From: a virus | DNA: 32,427 nucleotides | Direction: 5' to 3' (one strand) | Virus record (IMG/VR): IMGVR_UViG_3300020404_002628 | Location: 1 to 32,427 of that record | In this document: positions 16,163 through 24,818 of the stretch, one piece after another | Numbering within the stretch: position 1 is the first letter of the stretch | Layout of the letters: each line of letters opens with the position of its first letter | The notes under the pieces: generated by a model | Told to the model about the DNA's origin: nothing | The model's input: only the letters and a program-made list of their open reading frames with translations | The model's database searches: none | Program-made: the position numbers and the translations under genes

Positions 16163-16758
16163 CAATTTTTATTAATTCTTATTTCCTGATACCATTCTTT
16201 TACTTCTTCAATATTTTCATACATTAAACTTAATTGTTGAGTATTTTGCTTGTAGGTTTTTTTGGTAGGATTATATTTTCCATTTACAAAAGATATTTTA
16301 TCAAGGTCTTGTAAAGTGTATCTTTCTTTGTAATTAATAAGATGTTTAGTACTTTCAAACTTTTGTATAGAATATTTTAACATATCAAAAAATTCTCTTT
16401 TATAAATTATATATTGATCGAGTTGCTTTGAAATATTAAAACTATGATAATTTGTTGTTTTAGCTGCTATACCCCAGCTTATAACTTGTCGCCAGCGATC
16501 GTTTGTTTCTGTAACTATTAATGGATTAGAAAATAACCAATCGTAAAAAGTATCTGTGTAATAGCCATATGACAAATCTGGATGAATTATTATTACAGAG
16601 TTTTCCGGAATAGATTTTATTTTATCTTCAATATTTACTTGTGCATTAGGTATTGGAGTTTTAAAATATTCTCCCAAAAATAACATATTATTTTTATTAG
16701 CAATATGCCTTGCTACAAAATGAGAACCTGTCCTCGGTTCTCCATATACGATTTGCAA
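16162..16758 (-). CDS. Sulfotransferase-like P-loop protein
   Basis: 198 residues. The N-terminus IVYGEPRTGSHFVARHI matches the 5'-phosphosulfate loop of sulfotransferases, with PRTGS at residues 8-12 directly after the first beta strand. A second conserved-looking block, VIIIHPDLSYG, and an arginine-containing helix (NDRWRQVISW) fit the later part of the fold. It would transfer sulfate from PAPS to an acceptor hydroxyl. The start is TTG at 16758, one base after the upstream stop; the next Met would delete the P-loop. It is shorter than cellular sulfotransferases (about 250-300 residues), so the acceptor side may be reduced. Confidence 0.7.
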   Translation of the reverse strand: MQIVYGEPRTGSHFVARHIANKNNMLFLGEYFKTPIPNAQVNIEDKIKSIPENSVIIIHPDLSYGYYTDTFYDWLFSNPLIVTETNDRWRQVISWGIAAKTTNYHSFNISKQLDQYIIYKREFFDMLKYSIQKFESTKHLINYKERYTLQDLDKISFVNGKYNPTKKTYKQNTQQLSLMYENIEEVKEWYQEIRINKN

Positions 16759-16759
16759 A

Positions 16760-17254
16760 TTATGACAACCTTTCAGTAACTATACTAATAGACTCGCTCA
16801 CCCCATAGACTAAAAAACAAAACTTTATGTTAGATTCATTAACCCAACGTCTATATAAAGAATTATCAAACACTAATGTAGAATTTAATGCACAATTAGT
16901 GTTGGCAAAATGTAATATTTTTTGTTCTCTTGAATAATCAAACAACGGTATGAAAATAGTTGTATTAGAGCCGTTAACTTTATTTGGTACTTTAAATGAA
17001 TTTCTTTTTGTATTTCCTTCAATTCTATTTGACCCTATTATGGTAATGTTTAAATCTTTTTCTTTGAGATAATTTGTAATAGGTCTAAGTAAATTTGTAT
17101 AAGGTTTCCATCTATGACTTTGATTCTTAGGTTTGTGTGGCAAATACGAGATTCCCATATCAAAAAGATGTTTTTCTGTTGTGACAAATTTTCTTACAGC
17201 ATCCAAAGAATCTTTACTCAACATTTTGTAGTTTATGTTTTTTGTGTGGAACAT
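16760..17254 (-). CDS. Protein of unknown function (164 aa)
   Basis: I do not recognise this protein. The C-terminal half has short strands such as TTIFIPLFDY and IKFCFLVYGV that recall an oxygenase/cupin beta-helix, but no HxD or distal histidine motif is visible, so an enzyme call is not justified. It has a proper ribosome-binding site (GAGG, seven bases before the ATG at 17254) and a NATAAATA motif upstream, and is followed after one base by the sulfotransferase-like gene. It could be a degenerate oxygenase-fold partner protein. Confidence 0.6.
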   Translation of the reverse strand: MFHTKNINYKMLSKDSLDAVRKFVTTEKHLFDMGISYLPHKPKNQSHRWKPYTNLLRPITNYLKEKDLNITIIGSNRIEGNTKRNSFKVPNKVNGSNTTIFIPLFDYSREQKILHFANTNCALNSTLVFDNSLYRRWVNESNIKFCFLVYGVSESISIVTERLS

Positions 17255-17275
17255 TTTATCCTCAATAGTTTTATA

Positions 17276-17283
17276 TATTTATC
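17276..17283 (-). promoter_or_regulatory. NATAAATA late-promoter-like motif
   Basis: GATAAATA on the minus strand, followed by TATAAAAC and then GAGGATAAAATG. It sits 21 bases before the ATG at 17254 and overlaps the end of the upstream radical SAM gene. It would start a transcript for the unknown, sulfotransferase-like and nitroreductase genes. Confidence 0.45.
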
Positions 17284-18487
17284 AGAGGTTACGTAAGTAA
17301 TCTAGTTGCCCAGGTTCTAGCTGTGTATCTTCAAAGTATGGCTGAATTTCATTGAACAACCAAGGATTAAAGTCTTTCCAATGTTCATTACGTATTATGT
17401 TTATACGTGTGTCGTTGCGTAAAAACATTCCAAAGTCGCCTTCTTGTTCTAATTCTTTTATCAATAAATCGTAATGAAATTTTGCATCACCAAATTGCCT
17501 AATTTTTGTATTGGTTGCACTGACTAAATGCTTTTTTACTATATCAATACATTTTTGTTTTACTGCTTCAGGTAAATTTCTTGGCATCATCCAATTAGGT
17601 CCATCAACAATACAATTTTTTTGATTAAATTTTTCTGCAATACAAAAATCTATAAGTTGATTACACAAGTTTACATTGTATATAGATGTAACACTATGCA
17701 CTGTTGTATGATGTCTTCCGTAATCTTCTTTCATAGCAAACATATTGTTCAACGTAGTATCCCAATGACTGCCTTTCCGCAGTAAGTCATTGAATTCGCC
17801 AAACTGGTCAATGCTTACAGTCATATATACTTTTTCACAATCTTGCAGCAATTGATGTAATGTTTCATTTGGCAACAAAGTACCGTTTGTAGTAATATGT
17901 ACAACTAATTTTTCTCTATTACATTTTTGCAATAGTTTAATCATTTTTTCTTGTTCCATCAAAGGCTCGCCGCCTAAAAACTTAATAAAAGTCAAGTCGC
18001 TTACATCTGCATTTTCTATCCATTTGTTTTCAGCAATAATTCCACGCTTTTCAAACGGATAATTCATTTTCTTTGCGTCACTATACCATTGTGTACTTAA
18101 TTCTGGTCCACACATCCTACATTTATTATTACAAACATTACTGAACGTTATATCTATGTTTGTAAGTTTTGGTATTTTTCCTCTACTATCATCTGTTGGT
18201 AAGTTTAGAAAATTATACGGAGAATTAAAAATTTCTGTACGCATACTTTGTCCAGATGTTTTTTCATCTTCGTAACATTTACTACAGCCCGGTATCATTT
18301 CATCAAGTAAAACACTTTGTCTGTTTTGTTTCATAAAAGGATGTTCGAAAGGATTGTCTAAAGATAGATTTAAACCTTTAGGAACATATTCGTGTCTAAA
18401 ATAACAACACGGTATAACTTGTCCATCTGGACGAATAGCCATATGATGCATAGGTAGTAAACACCCATACTTCGGCAAGGAAGACAT
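17282..18487 (-). CDS. Radical SAM protein with N-terminal twitch-like cysteine domain
   Basis: 401 residues. Cys9 (YGCLLPMHHMAIRPDG), Cys27-Cys28 (IPCCYF) and Cys68-x2-Cys71 (PGCSKCYEDE) precede the radical SAM motif Cys119-x3-Cys123-x2-Cys126 (VCNNKCRMC); LGGEP is at 171-175. The phrase SGQSMRTE after the second cysteine pair is the subfamily counterpart of GLNSRRQ and GHNSKRM in the paralogues. It overlaps the upstream SDR stop by one base (TAATG), so the two are coupled and may act in sequence. Substrate unknown. Confidence 0.9.
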   Translation of the reverse strand: MSSLPKYGCLLPMHHMAIRPDGQVIPCCYFRHEYVPKGLNLSLDNPFEHPFMKQNRQSVLLDEMIPGCSKCYEDEKTSGQSMRTEIFNSPYNFLNLPTDDSRGKIPKLTNIDITFSNVCNNKCRMCGPELSTQWYSDAKKMNYPFEKRGIIAENKWIENADVSDLTFIKFLGGEPLMEQEKMIKLLQKCNREKLVVHITTNGTLLPNETLHQLLQDCEKVYMTVSIDQFGEFNDLLRKGSHWDTTLNNMFAMKEDYGRHHTTVHSVTSIYNVNLCNQLIDFCIAEKFNQKNCIVDGPNWMMPRNLPEAVKQKCIDIVKKHLVSATNTKIRQFGDAKFHYDLLIKELEQEGDFGMFLRNDTRINIIRNEHWKDFNPWLFNEIQPYFEDTQLEPGQLDYLRNL

Positions 18488-19041
18488 TAGCCTCTCCAGT
18501 GTTCGGGCTGCATAGGATCAATACTAATTTCATTTATACAAAGTTCTTTAGGTTGATCTATTACCCATTTTATGTAACTTGTAGCGGTGTCTATATCTAT
18601 AACAGTTCTGTTAGGATGTTTATGCTGATTATTACTTAATGTTCCAAAACTAATGTAACTTATTTTTGGTCCACTATGCCAAACACCATTTAATCCTAGT
18701 GTATTAGAATAATCTCTCAATGCTTTCTTTTCTGCATTGTACAACCAACTACCGCCTTTTTTAACACGATCGGTAGTGCTGCCAACATTAACAATATGAC
18801 ACCAATGTTTTTCTAACATACATTTATGATATACAATATTTAAAAGTGTAGTCTGATGAAATTTAAACAATGCACTACAATTAATAAACACATCGTGTTC
18901 GCATACACGTTCTGCAAGTCTTTCTTGATCTAATTTACGTGCTAAATCATATCCTGTACTTTGACTACAAAATTCTGCATCAGGATAAAGTTTGTGTAAC
19001 GCCTGTGCTATACCAGAATCTTTATTACCCGTGATTAACAT
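18487..19041 (-). CDS. Short-chain dehydrogenase/reductase (SDR)
   Basis: 184 residues starting MLITGNKDSGIAQAL, an SDR cofactor loop in the first strand. Further features are INCSA in place of NNAG (53-57), Ser88 in NVGSTTD, and Tyr101-x3-Lys105 in YNAEK. The catalytic Ser-Tyr-Lys set is therefore present. It is short for an SDR and similar in layout to the protein at 11100-11639, so the two look like old duplicates. It overlaps the upstream radical SAM gene by 17 bp and the downstream one by one base, so it is embedded between two radical SAM genes. Confidence 0.85.
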   Translation of the reverse strand: MLITGNKDSGIAQALHKLYPDAEFCSQSTGYDLARKLDQERLAERVCEHDVFINCSALFKFHQTTLLNIVYHKCMLEKHWCHIVNVGSTTDRVKKGGSWLYNAEKKALRDYSNTLGLNGVWHSGPKISYISFGTLSNNQHKHPNRTVIDIDTATSYIKWVIDQPKELCINEISIDPMQPEHWRG

Positions 19042-20203
19042 TTAATACTCCTGTATCTAAGTGATTTCCTAAAACTTCTAAATACCTATCTTGATGCATA
19101 CTTTTTGGCGCACACAATCCGCAACCGCAAGTCATTTTTGGACATATAATAGTAGGCATAGTGTTAGTTTCCATTTTTTGTCTTAGGTCAGCAATAATTT
19201 GCTTACCTTCACTAAGTTTGCCAATGCGTCCACGTTTACCGTGTTCGAATTTTGCTTGGCAAGTTTGATGATGAAATACACTATCTGTTTGCTGTTCAAG
19301 ATGTAAGAAAAACCAATTTACACTACAACTCCAACCTTTGAATTGTCTGAAATCTACAAAATTACTTTTTTTACTTTTTGCACCAGCGTGTAGTAACATA
19401 TCTCTACTTCCGCAACAAGGACGTCCTATACTGTTTCCAAGTTTTTTCTTTTCGTTTTTCTTTTCGCCTGCTGCACTTAATACTTTACTAATTTCTTTTT
19501 CATCGTTTTTCTTTTCATTTTTTACACGCCAATAATCTTTGAACCACGCAAGTTGTTCGTCATTATATTTGTGTGCAAAACTAGGACGACTATCAGGCTC
19601 TTCTCCTATAACTCTTGGTACATAGTCAACTTGATGTTGTTCTAAGAAAGCACACAAGTCTTTGCACTCGTCAAAATATTCAGCGTGAAACATAACATTT
19701 ACACTTACAGTGAAATTATGTTCTTGTCCTTTGTAATGAAATTGTAATATTCTGTTCCTAACTTGATCTTTTAGTTTTTGATCGCTTTCACTATGATAAC
19801 TTACAGTAGCGTGATCAAAATTTTCCATTACTGCTTGACCCATTTTTTCACCCATTGCACCATTTGATGTCAATGCAAAACCACATTCCCATTTATCCCT
19901 ATATTTGGTATCATACTCAGATCTTAAATATTTTGCAAATGGTATAAAGTTTGGATTGACTGTTGGTTCTCCGCCTGTAAATCCAATATTTGCAATCTTA
20001 CTCTTTCTATACCCTAGGTGTAAATCAATATATTCATACAAAAAGTCAACATTGTCTTTGAGTTCGTCAATAGTTGCGTGTCGTGAAAAATTATCGTGCC
20101 TATGCACAGGACAATAGCTACAGTCGTAGTTACACCTACGTCCGGTATCCCAAGTAACTTGGAAAACGTGCCCAGTAAGCAGATCTATAGTATCAAAACT
20201 CAT
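19025..20203 (-). CDS. Radical SAM protein with C-terminal cysteine cluster and Lys-rich insert
   Basis: 392 residues from the ATG at 20203, which has AAAGGAAA upstream and overlaps the previous gene by 11 bp. The motif Cys24-x3-Cys28-x2-Cys31 (RCNYDCSYC) and TGGEP (76-80) are clear. The C-terminus carries many cysteines (GWSC, HQTC, IICPKMTCGCGLC), suited to one or two auxiliary clusters. Between the barrel and this region lies a lysine/glutamate-rich low-complexity insert (EKKNDEKE and EKKNEKKK) encoded by a short tandem DNA repeat. Order and motif resemble the protein at 12989-14110. Substrate unknown. Confidence 0.9.
   Translation of the reverse strand: MSFDTIDLLTGHVFQVTWDTGRRCNYDCSYCPVHRHDNFSRHATIDELKDNVDFLYEYIDLHLGYRKSKIANIGFTGGEPTVNPNFIPFAKYLRSEYDTKYRDKWECGFALTSNGAMGEKMGQAVMENFDHATVSYHSESDQKLKDQVRNRILQFHYKGQEHNFTVSVNVMFHAEYFDECKDLCAFLEQHQVDYVPRVIGEEPDSRPSFAHKYNDEQLAWFKDYWRVKNEKKNDEKEISKVLSAAGEKKNEKKKLGNSIGRPCCGSRDMLLHAGAKSKKSNFVDFRQFKGWSCSVNWFFLHLEQQTDSVFHHQTCQAKFEHGKRGRIGKLSEGKQIIADLRQKMETNTMPTIICPKMTCGCGLCAPKSMHQDRYLEVLGNHLDTGVLNVNHG
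19443..19466. repeat. Perfect tandem 12-bp repeat, two copies
   Basis: TTTTTCTTTTCG occurs twice back to back (19443-19454 and 19455-19466), inside the radical SAM gene, where it encodes the EKKN/EKKK part of its insert. A 13-base piece of it, CGTTTTTCTTTTC, recurs 51 bp away (19504-19516), in frame. It looks like slippage-driven growth of a flexible linker. Confidence 0.8.
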
Positions 20204-21017
20204 CAATTTCCTTTATCATTTCAGGCACTCTTTGTTCAGCCCACTGTCTTTCATCACACCACCAGCATTCATTACACACAGGAACTTCCATACCTAATGT
20301 GTACTTAGTAAAATCTTTTACAACATCAGATACTGCGGGATTATGGTTGATATCTCCTTCACAACTACGTGTAGTATAATATAAATCAAGTATATTGTAA
20401 AGATGATATTGAGCTACAATCCAATCCTTCTTGACAAACCTAAACGGATGACAAAAATGTGTTTTTAATTTAGGACTAAACCAAATTAAATCCCAACTTT
20501 TTGCATTTTCTGCGTCACCATCTCTATTTTTCATACGATCTTCACGTGAGTCGTCTGGATTCTTACTTGTAGCATTGAATACAGCATCTAAATTATACTC
20601 CCAACTTGCAAATTTATTAAATTCGCCTACAATAATTTGGTCACCGCTCCTACCATCTATAATAGGACCACTTACACCGTGTTCTAATGCAGGTGGTATG
20701 AATGTTGTATGTCTATTTTCTATAATATTAGGATATAAACTTTGTAATTTATTGAAAACTTGTATACTCCACCATCCTTGCCAAGGTCTAGTTTCCCAAC
20801 AACGCTGATATGTGATTACATCTATTTTACAATCTAAATTATTATCAACAATTATCTTACCTAATACAAAGCAAAGTAATGCACTATCAGCACCTCCACT
20901 TAAATTTACACCTATACGTTTCCATTTTTTACTAAACGCAATATCTAAATGGTTTATTTTAGTGATAATAAATTCATCTCCTAGTTTTTCATAAAATTTA
21001 TTACTTGTTTCAAACAT
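20193..21017 (-). CDS. PP-loop ATPase (ATP pyrophosphatase), QueC-like features
   Basis: 274 residues. GVNLSGGADSALL (SGGADS at 40-45) is the PP-loop that binds ATP in enzymes that adenylate a carboxyl or amide, such as QueC, asparagine synthetase and tRNA thiolases. The C-terminal cysteines Cys248-x2-Cys251-x2-Cys254 (CNECWWC), with Cys219, resemble the zinc site of QueC, though Cys219 is 28 residues away rather than the usual few. No other queuosine or deazaguanine gene is in the window, so the substrate is open; activating a carboxylate for amide or nitrile formation is the generic expectation. It overlaps the upstream radical SAM stop by 8 bp (ATGTTTGA) and the downstream one by 11 bp. 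Confidence 0.82.
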   Translation of the reverse strand: MFETSNKFYEKLGDEFIITKINHLDIAFSKKWKRIGVNLSGGADSALLCFVLGKIIVDNNLDCKIDVITYQRCWETRPWQGWWSIQVFNKLQSLYPNIIENRHTTFIPPALEHGVSGPIIDGRSGDQIIVGEFNKFASWEYNLDAVFNATSKNPDDSREDRMKNRDGDAENAKSWDLIWFSPKLKTHFCHPFRFVKKDWIVAQYHLYNILDLYYTTRSCEGDINHNPAVSDVVKDFTKYTLGMEVPVCNECWWCDERQWAEQRVPEMIKEIDEF

Positions 21018-22284
21018 TTCTTAATATCCTATTTGTATTTTTATCAAATTGATAATTTGTAAAGTGGTCGTTAAATTCTTGTTTCCATATAACATCAGTT
21101 TTTTTAATATATTCTTTAAATGCTGTCCAATGTTTTTCTTCTACTCGATGGTTATGTATATATTCCCATATGTTTTTTATGCCTTGATAAGCAATAAAAC
21201 AGTCACTTCTGTCTTTTGATGTAAATTTAGTTAAGTATGCAATAGCACTGTTTATTTCTTTTTCAGTTTCGTCTTTGTAATACAACATCATAAGAGCAGG
21301 ATTTAAATATTCAGGTGTGTATATAATACTAATGTTAATATAATCACATTCTAATTCTACAAATCCTTGTATAATATCTTTAAACTGCATAAGTTGATAT
21401 ACACCTGTTGTGCATATTAATGAAATTTTTGTTTTCCTACTTCTTACAGATTTAAAAGTTGCAATATTTTTTGCTAATACGTCCCAATCGCCGCCTCTAA
21501 AATATTGATACATTCCTGGACTACAATCAATACTTATTTTTACTTCACTGCTGCCAAATTTATCCAAGCGGTGACTAAGAGCTACAGGATCAAATGGAGC
21601 ATTAAAATTTGTATGAAACATTATAAACATATTTTTTGCATTTGGATGTTCTGCAAGTCTATCAAGTGTAGGTAGAAATGGTTTTTGATACAACACCTCT
21701 CCACCTGCAAAATCAACTCTTTCTAAATTAGGAAAGTTTTCAATAAGGTCATCAACTACTTCTAGAGCCATTTTTGTATCTAGCTCAATACGCATTGCTT
21801 CATCTATGTGTTTTCTATGCATATCTTGTGTAAGTTGTACCAAGTGGTGTTCACGATCAATTTCATCTGGTTGATAGCGTTTTAATTTTGTCATCCAGCC
21901 GCTGCTAAACGCTGCACTACAATGTAAACAAGCCATATTACAAGCATTACTAAAACGTATTTCAATAGTTTTTAAACCTTCAAACTTTGTGGCACCTGTG
22001 CCATAATCAGTCCAACGTGTATCAGGTGGTGTTTCCTGTCGCATACTGATACCGGACTTTTGTTCTTCGACTATTTGGCACATATCACAACCAGTAGGCC
22101 AATTGCCTCTTAGCAAATCTAATCTGTGTTTTTTAAATTCTTCATTGTTAAAATATTGACTAGGTAAATGTCCTTTTGCTAACCACTGTAATCTATCAGA
22201 TTGCTGTGGACAACTTGTAGCAAACTGTTGCTTCAAGTTCAAACCGCCTAGTGCATAGTAACAAGGAAGACTATTCAAGGCCAT
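21010..22284 (-). CDS. Radical SAM protein with N-terminal twitch-like domain (divergent)
   Basis: 424 residues. It has a reduced N-terminal set, Cys8 (SLPCYYALGG), Cys25 (FATSCPQ) and Cys66-x2-Cys69 (TGCDMC): the CC pair of the paralogues is a single Cys. The core motif is Cys115-x3-Cys119-x2-Cys122 (ACNMACLHC); the SAM motif reads AGGEV at 193-197, with Val in place of Pro. SGISMRQE is the subfamily phrase after the second cysteine pair. It overlaps the upstream paralogue by 14 bp and the PP-loop gene by 8 bp. Substrate unknown. Confidence 0.88.
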   Translation of the reverse strand: MALNSLPCYYALGGLNLKQQFATSCPQQSDRLQWLAKGHLPSQYFNNEEFKKHRLDLLRGNWPTGCDMCQIVEEQKSGISMRQETPPDTRWTDYGTGATKFEGLKTIEIRFSNACNMACLHCSAAFSSGWMTKLKRYQPDEIDREHHLVQLTQDMHRKHIDEAMRIELDTKMALEVVDDLIENFPNLERVDFAGGEVLYQKPFLPTLDRLAEHPNAKNMFIMFHTNFNAPFDPVALSHRLDKFGSSEVKISIDCSPGMYQYFRGGDWDVLAKNIATFKSVRSRKTKISLICTTGVYQLMQFKDIIQGFVELECDYINISIIYTPEYLNPALMMLYYKDETEKEINSAIAYLTKFTSKDRSDCFIAYQGIKNIWEYIHNHRVEEKHWTAFKEYIKKTDVIWKQEFNDHFTNYQFDKNTNRILRNV

Positions 22285-23683
22285 CGAATATGTCCTTCAT
22301 CTCTGGAAAGACTGTGGCAAAACTGTTGCCACGTTGCACATCACACCTATGTAAAAATTCTTTCATTTCAGGTAGACGTCTACTCCAGTCTTCGCTTTCC
22401 ATAAAATTTACCATACCTTGTAAACGTTTAATGCCATACCCTGCATCACGCCATTGCTGATATGTAGTTTTCTTTTTGCCATACTTATACCAAGAAGGTA
22501 TTCCTTTTTCCCAATTAGCTTCCCACCAAGGATAAAACTCCTCATATTTTTTACGTACTTCTGCTTTGAACCAATTTGGTAAAACTTTTACATTTAAATG
22601 AGGAGGATGATACACAAAGTGATAGTTTATACCGCCTGCACCAAATGGCCACATATTTACTTTTTGAAATCCTTGTTCTAGTTTCCATTTTATAAAGTCT
22701 GGCAAGTAATAAATGTTCAATGCTTGCACTGCACAAGCAACAGTAATTTCAACATTAACACTTGTTTGTTTATCTAAAATATGGAAAACTTCTTCGGTAC
22801 GTTTCCATTCACTTGGATAACGTATGTAACTATTCATTTCTCCTATGCTGTCTACCGAATAGTGAAAACGCACAAGTTTGAATTGTTTCCATAAATCAAA
22901 TAAATCCTCTCGCCATTCAACTCCATTTGAGTTATAACGAAGTTCCAAATCTTTTGCAATACCTTGCCTAATGGCTTCTTCAAGTATTTCATAATGTTCC
23001 TCAATAATTAAACTTTCACCGCCAGCAAAATATATTTGTTTCATATATGGCATTTGTGCATAAAATTGTTCCCAGAAAATAGGATTTTGTTTATGCCAAT
23101 TATAACTACTACCGTTTGTGCTACCCTTGTCTTGCCACTGCATTGTTTCTTTTAAACTTTTATTTTGCACAGCAGGAAATATTTTTTTGTAATCTTTGAT
23201 CCAGCCACTTGAATCGTGCGGACTACACATCACACAAGCAAGTTGACATTTAGTACCAAAACGTAAATCAATGTATGCAAGTTGTGGAGGTACTTCCCCA
23301 TCATCTGTTGTGTTTGCTATTAGTTCATCTACATTTGTACGTGAACTCCAATATTCAGTTTCCCACATACGTTTTGAATTATGGCCTGCGGCTTCTTCTT
23401 TGTAGCATTTCAAACAACTAGGAGGCTTCTCACCATTCATCATTTGCTTACGCACATTTTTCATATACTCACTATTCCAAGCAGTTTGAAAATCTGTAAC
23501 ATTTAAATTGTTTGGCTTGCCGTCATCTGTTTTTAGAATACCAACTTGTCCGCCGTGTTCTTTATCATTTGTTGGACCAACACTACTTGCGTTTGCTGTG
23601 CAGCAAACTCTCATACTACCATCTGGTCTAGTGCTAAGGTGTACCCAAGGAAGAATACAGAACGTATCACTCACTTTATTCAT
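22271..23683 (-). CDS. Radical SAM protein with N-terminal twitch-like cysteine domain
   Basis: 470 residues, the longest of the set. Its N-terminal domain has TFCILPWVHLSTRPDG (Cys9), RVCC (Cys27-Cys28) and SCLKC (Cys90, Cys93), then the radical SAM motif Cys146-x3-Cys150-x2-Cys153 (KCQLACVMC) and AGGES at 220-224. It is the closest relative of the protein at 14134-15462: both have FC.xPW, a DLRFG strand before the core, and an HYE helix after GGE. The start overlaps the upstream radical SAM stop as ATGA. Substrate unknown. Confidence 0.9.
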   Translation of the reverse strand: MNKVSDTFCILPWVHLSTRPDGSMRVCCTANASSVGPTNDKEHGGQVGILKTDDGKPNNLNVTDFQTAWNSEYMKNVRKQMMNGEKPPSCLKCYKEEAAGHNSKRMWETEYWSSRTNVDELIANTTDDGEVPPQLAYIDLRFGTKCQLACVMCSPHDSSGWIKDYKKIFPAVQNKSLKETMQWQDKGSTNGSSYNWHKQNPIFWEQFYAQMPYMKQIYFAGGESLIIEEHYEILEEAIRQGIAKDLELRYNSNGVEWREDLFDLWKQFKLVRFHYSVDSIGEMNSYIRYPSEWKRTEEVFHILDKQTSVNVEITVACAVQALNIYYLPDFIKWKLEQGFQKVNMWPFGAGGINYHFVYHPPHLNVKVLPNWFKAEVRKKYEEFYPWWEANWEKGIPSWYKYGKKKTTYQQWRDAGYGIKRLQGMVNFMESEDWSRRLPEMKEFLHRCDVQRGNSFATVFPEMKDIFDGLE

Positions 23684-24774
23684 AATGTACTTATCGCATT
23701 ATCTACGTAATTTATTTCGTTATGATACGCCTTATTTTTTGCACAAGTCCTAATACATCTTGTCAAATGTAATTCGTGTCCGGGTTCCCAACTTGCTGCT
23801 AATAGTTTTGCATACCAAGGATGTTGTAAAATTTCTTCTTTACTATGATGTTTTAAACTATTCCAGTTTGGTTCAAATTGATTTAATTTGTCAAGTATGC
23901 CTTCTTTGTTTTTGAAAGCACTATCCCAAAGAAAACAACAAGGCCATAATGTTAAATTACTTGCAATAAATATTTCACCTTCGTGTATGTATTTGCACAC
24001 AACAGTTTTTAATATTTCTTGCTTTTTTGTTTCAAAGTTTTTTGTTTTTTTACGCAACTTATATTCAGCAATAAATTTGTCTAAATCTTTTACATCTTTT
24101 TTCTTACTGTGTTCTTTTGCTCCTGTTGTAGTAATCTTCTTTTCTTCAACTACAACTTTTTTTATTTCTTTGTCTTTTTTAGATATTTTGGCTATCCAAT
24201 CGTGATAACTGTTACGCATACCAGTTCTAGTAGCAAAAGTAAAACCTAAACTTTCTGCGTGTATTTTTGCTTTTTCTAATTCGTGTTCATTATGATCAAA
24301 AATAATGTAAATCCAACTTGCACTTCCTGCTGGTGCATATAAACTAAATGCTTGCATATTGCGTGAAACAATATTAAATTTTGTGTTTACACGATATATG
24401 TGGTTAGTTTCTTCGTGACCATCTACACAAAAATGTATGAATACCAGTCCGGGTCTTTCTGCTGCAATCTTGCCTAGTCTTGACCACCACTCGGCTTTTT
24501 GTATACCACCGTTGGTACTCAGTTCGCAATACCCGCCCATACTAGACAAGTAATCAACCATATCAACACATTCTATATGCAAAGCAGGATCGCCAAGAAC
24601 ACCGCAAAACTTGAATTCTACGCCAGTATAATCATCAGGTGGAAATATACGTTTTATATCTTCAAATGTAAAACTTTGTATAGTCAACAGGTCTTTGTTC
24701 AATGTCCTAGCACATCCAGGACAAGCAGCATTACAGTCACTAGTTATTTCTAACTCTACTTTTTTTAAGTTCAT
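23680..24774 (-). CDS. Radical SAM protein with Lys-rich insert and C-terminal SPASM-like region
   Basis: 364 residues beginning directly with the core: Cys14-x3-Cys18-x2-Cys21 in DCNAACPGC. The GGE motif is replaced by GVLGDP, as in its neighbour (NLGDP). After the barrel comes a strongly basic segment (about residues 195-255, with EKEIKK- and KKK-like runs), then C-terminal cysteines (VVCKYIHEGE, WPCC, RCIRTC) of SPASM type. It shares HFCVDG/FSVDG, NHIYR/NHLYR and DHNEHELE/QHNEHQVE blocks with the protein at 24819-25904, so the two are paralogues. No strong ribosome-binding site is visible; a NATAAATA motif lies upstream. Confidence 0.9.
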   Translation of the reverse strand: MNLKKVELEITSDCNAACPGCARTLNKDLLTIQSFTFEDIKRIFPPDDYTGVEFKFCGVLGDPALHIECVDMVDYLSSMGGYCELSTNGGIQKAEWWSRLGKIAAERPGLVFIHFCVDGHEETNHIYRVNTKFNIVSRNMQAFSLYAPAGSASWIYIIFDHNEHELEKAKIHAESLGFTFATRTGMRNSYHDWIAKISKKDKEIKKVVVEEKKITTTGAKEHSKKKDVKDLDKFIAEYKLRKKTKNFETKKQEILKTVVCKYIHEGEIFIASNLTLWPCCFLWDSAFKNKEGILDKLNQFEPNWNSLKHHSKEEILQHPWYAKLLAASWEPGHELHLTRCIRTCAKNKAYHNEINYVDNAISTL

Positions 24775-24801
24775 TATATACGTACTTTACTTAACTAAAT
24801 A

Positions 24802-24809
24802 TATTTATG
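24802..24809 (-). promoter_or_regulatory. NATAAATA late-promoter-like motif
   Basis: CATAAATA on the minus strand, within the 44-base gap between two radical SAM genes and 27 bases before the ATG at 24774. Apart from AT-rich sequence I see nothing else in this gap. Confidence 0.4.
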
Positions 24810-24818
24810 AATCTTAAA

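Noticed and set aside
20193-21017. Queuosine or deazaguanine DNA-modification cluster
   Set aside because: Only the PP-loop protein fits; the radical SAM motifs here are CxxxCxxC, not the CDG-synthase spacing, and no partner genes are present.
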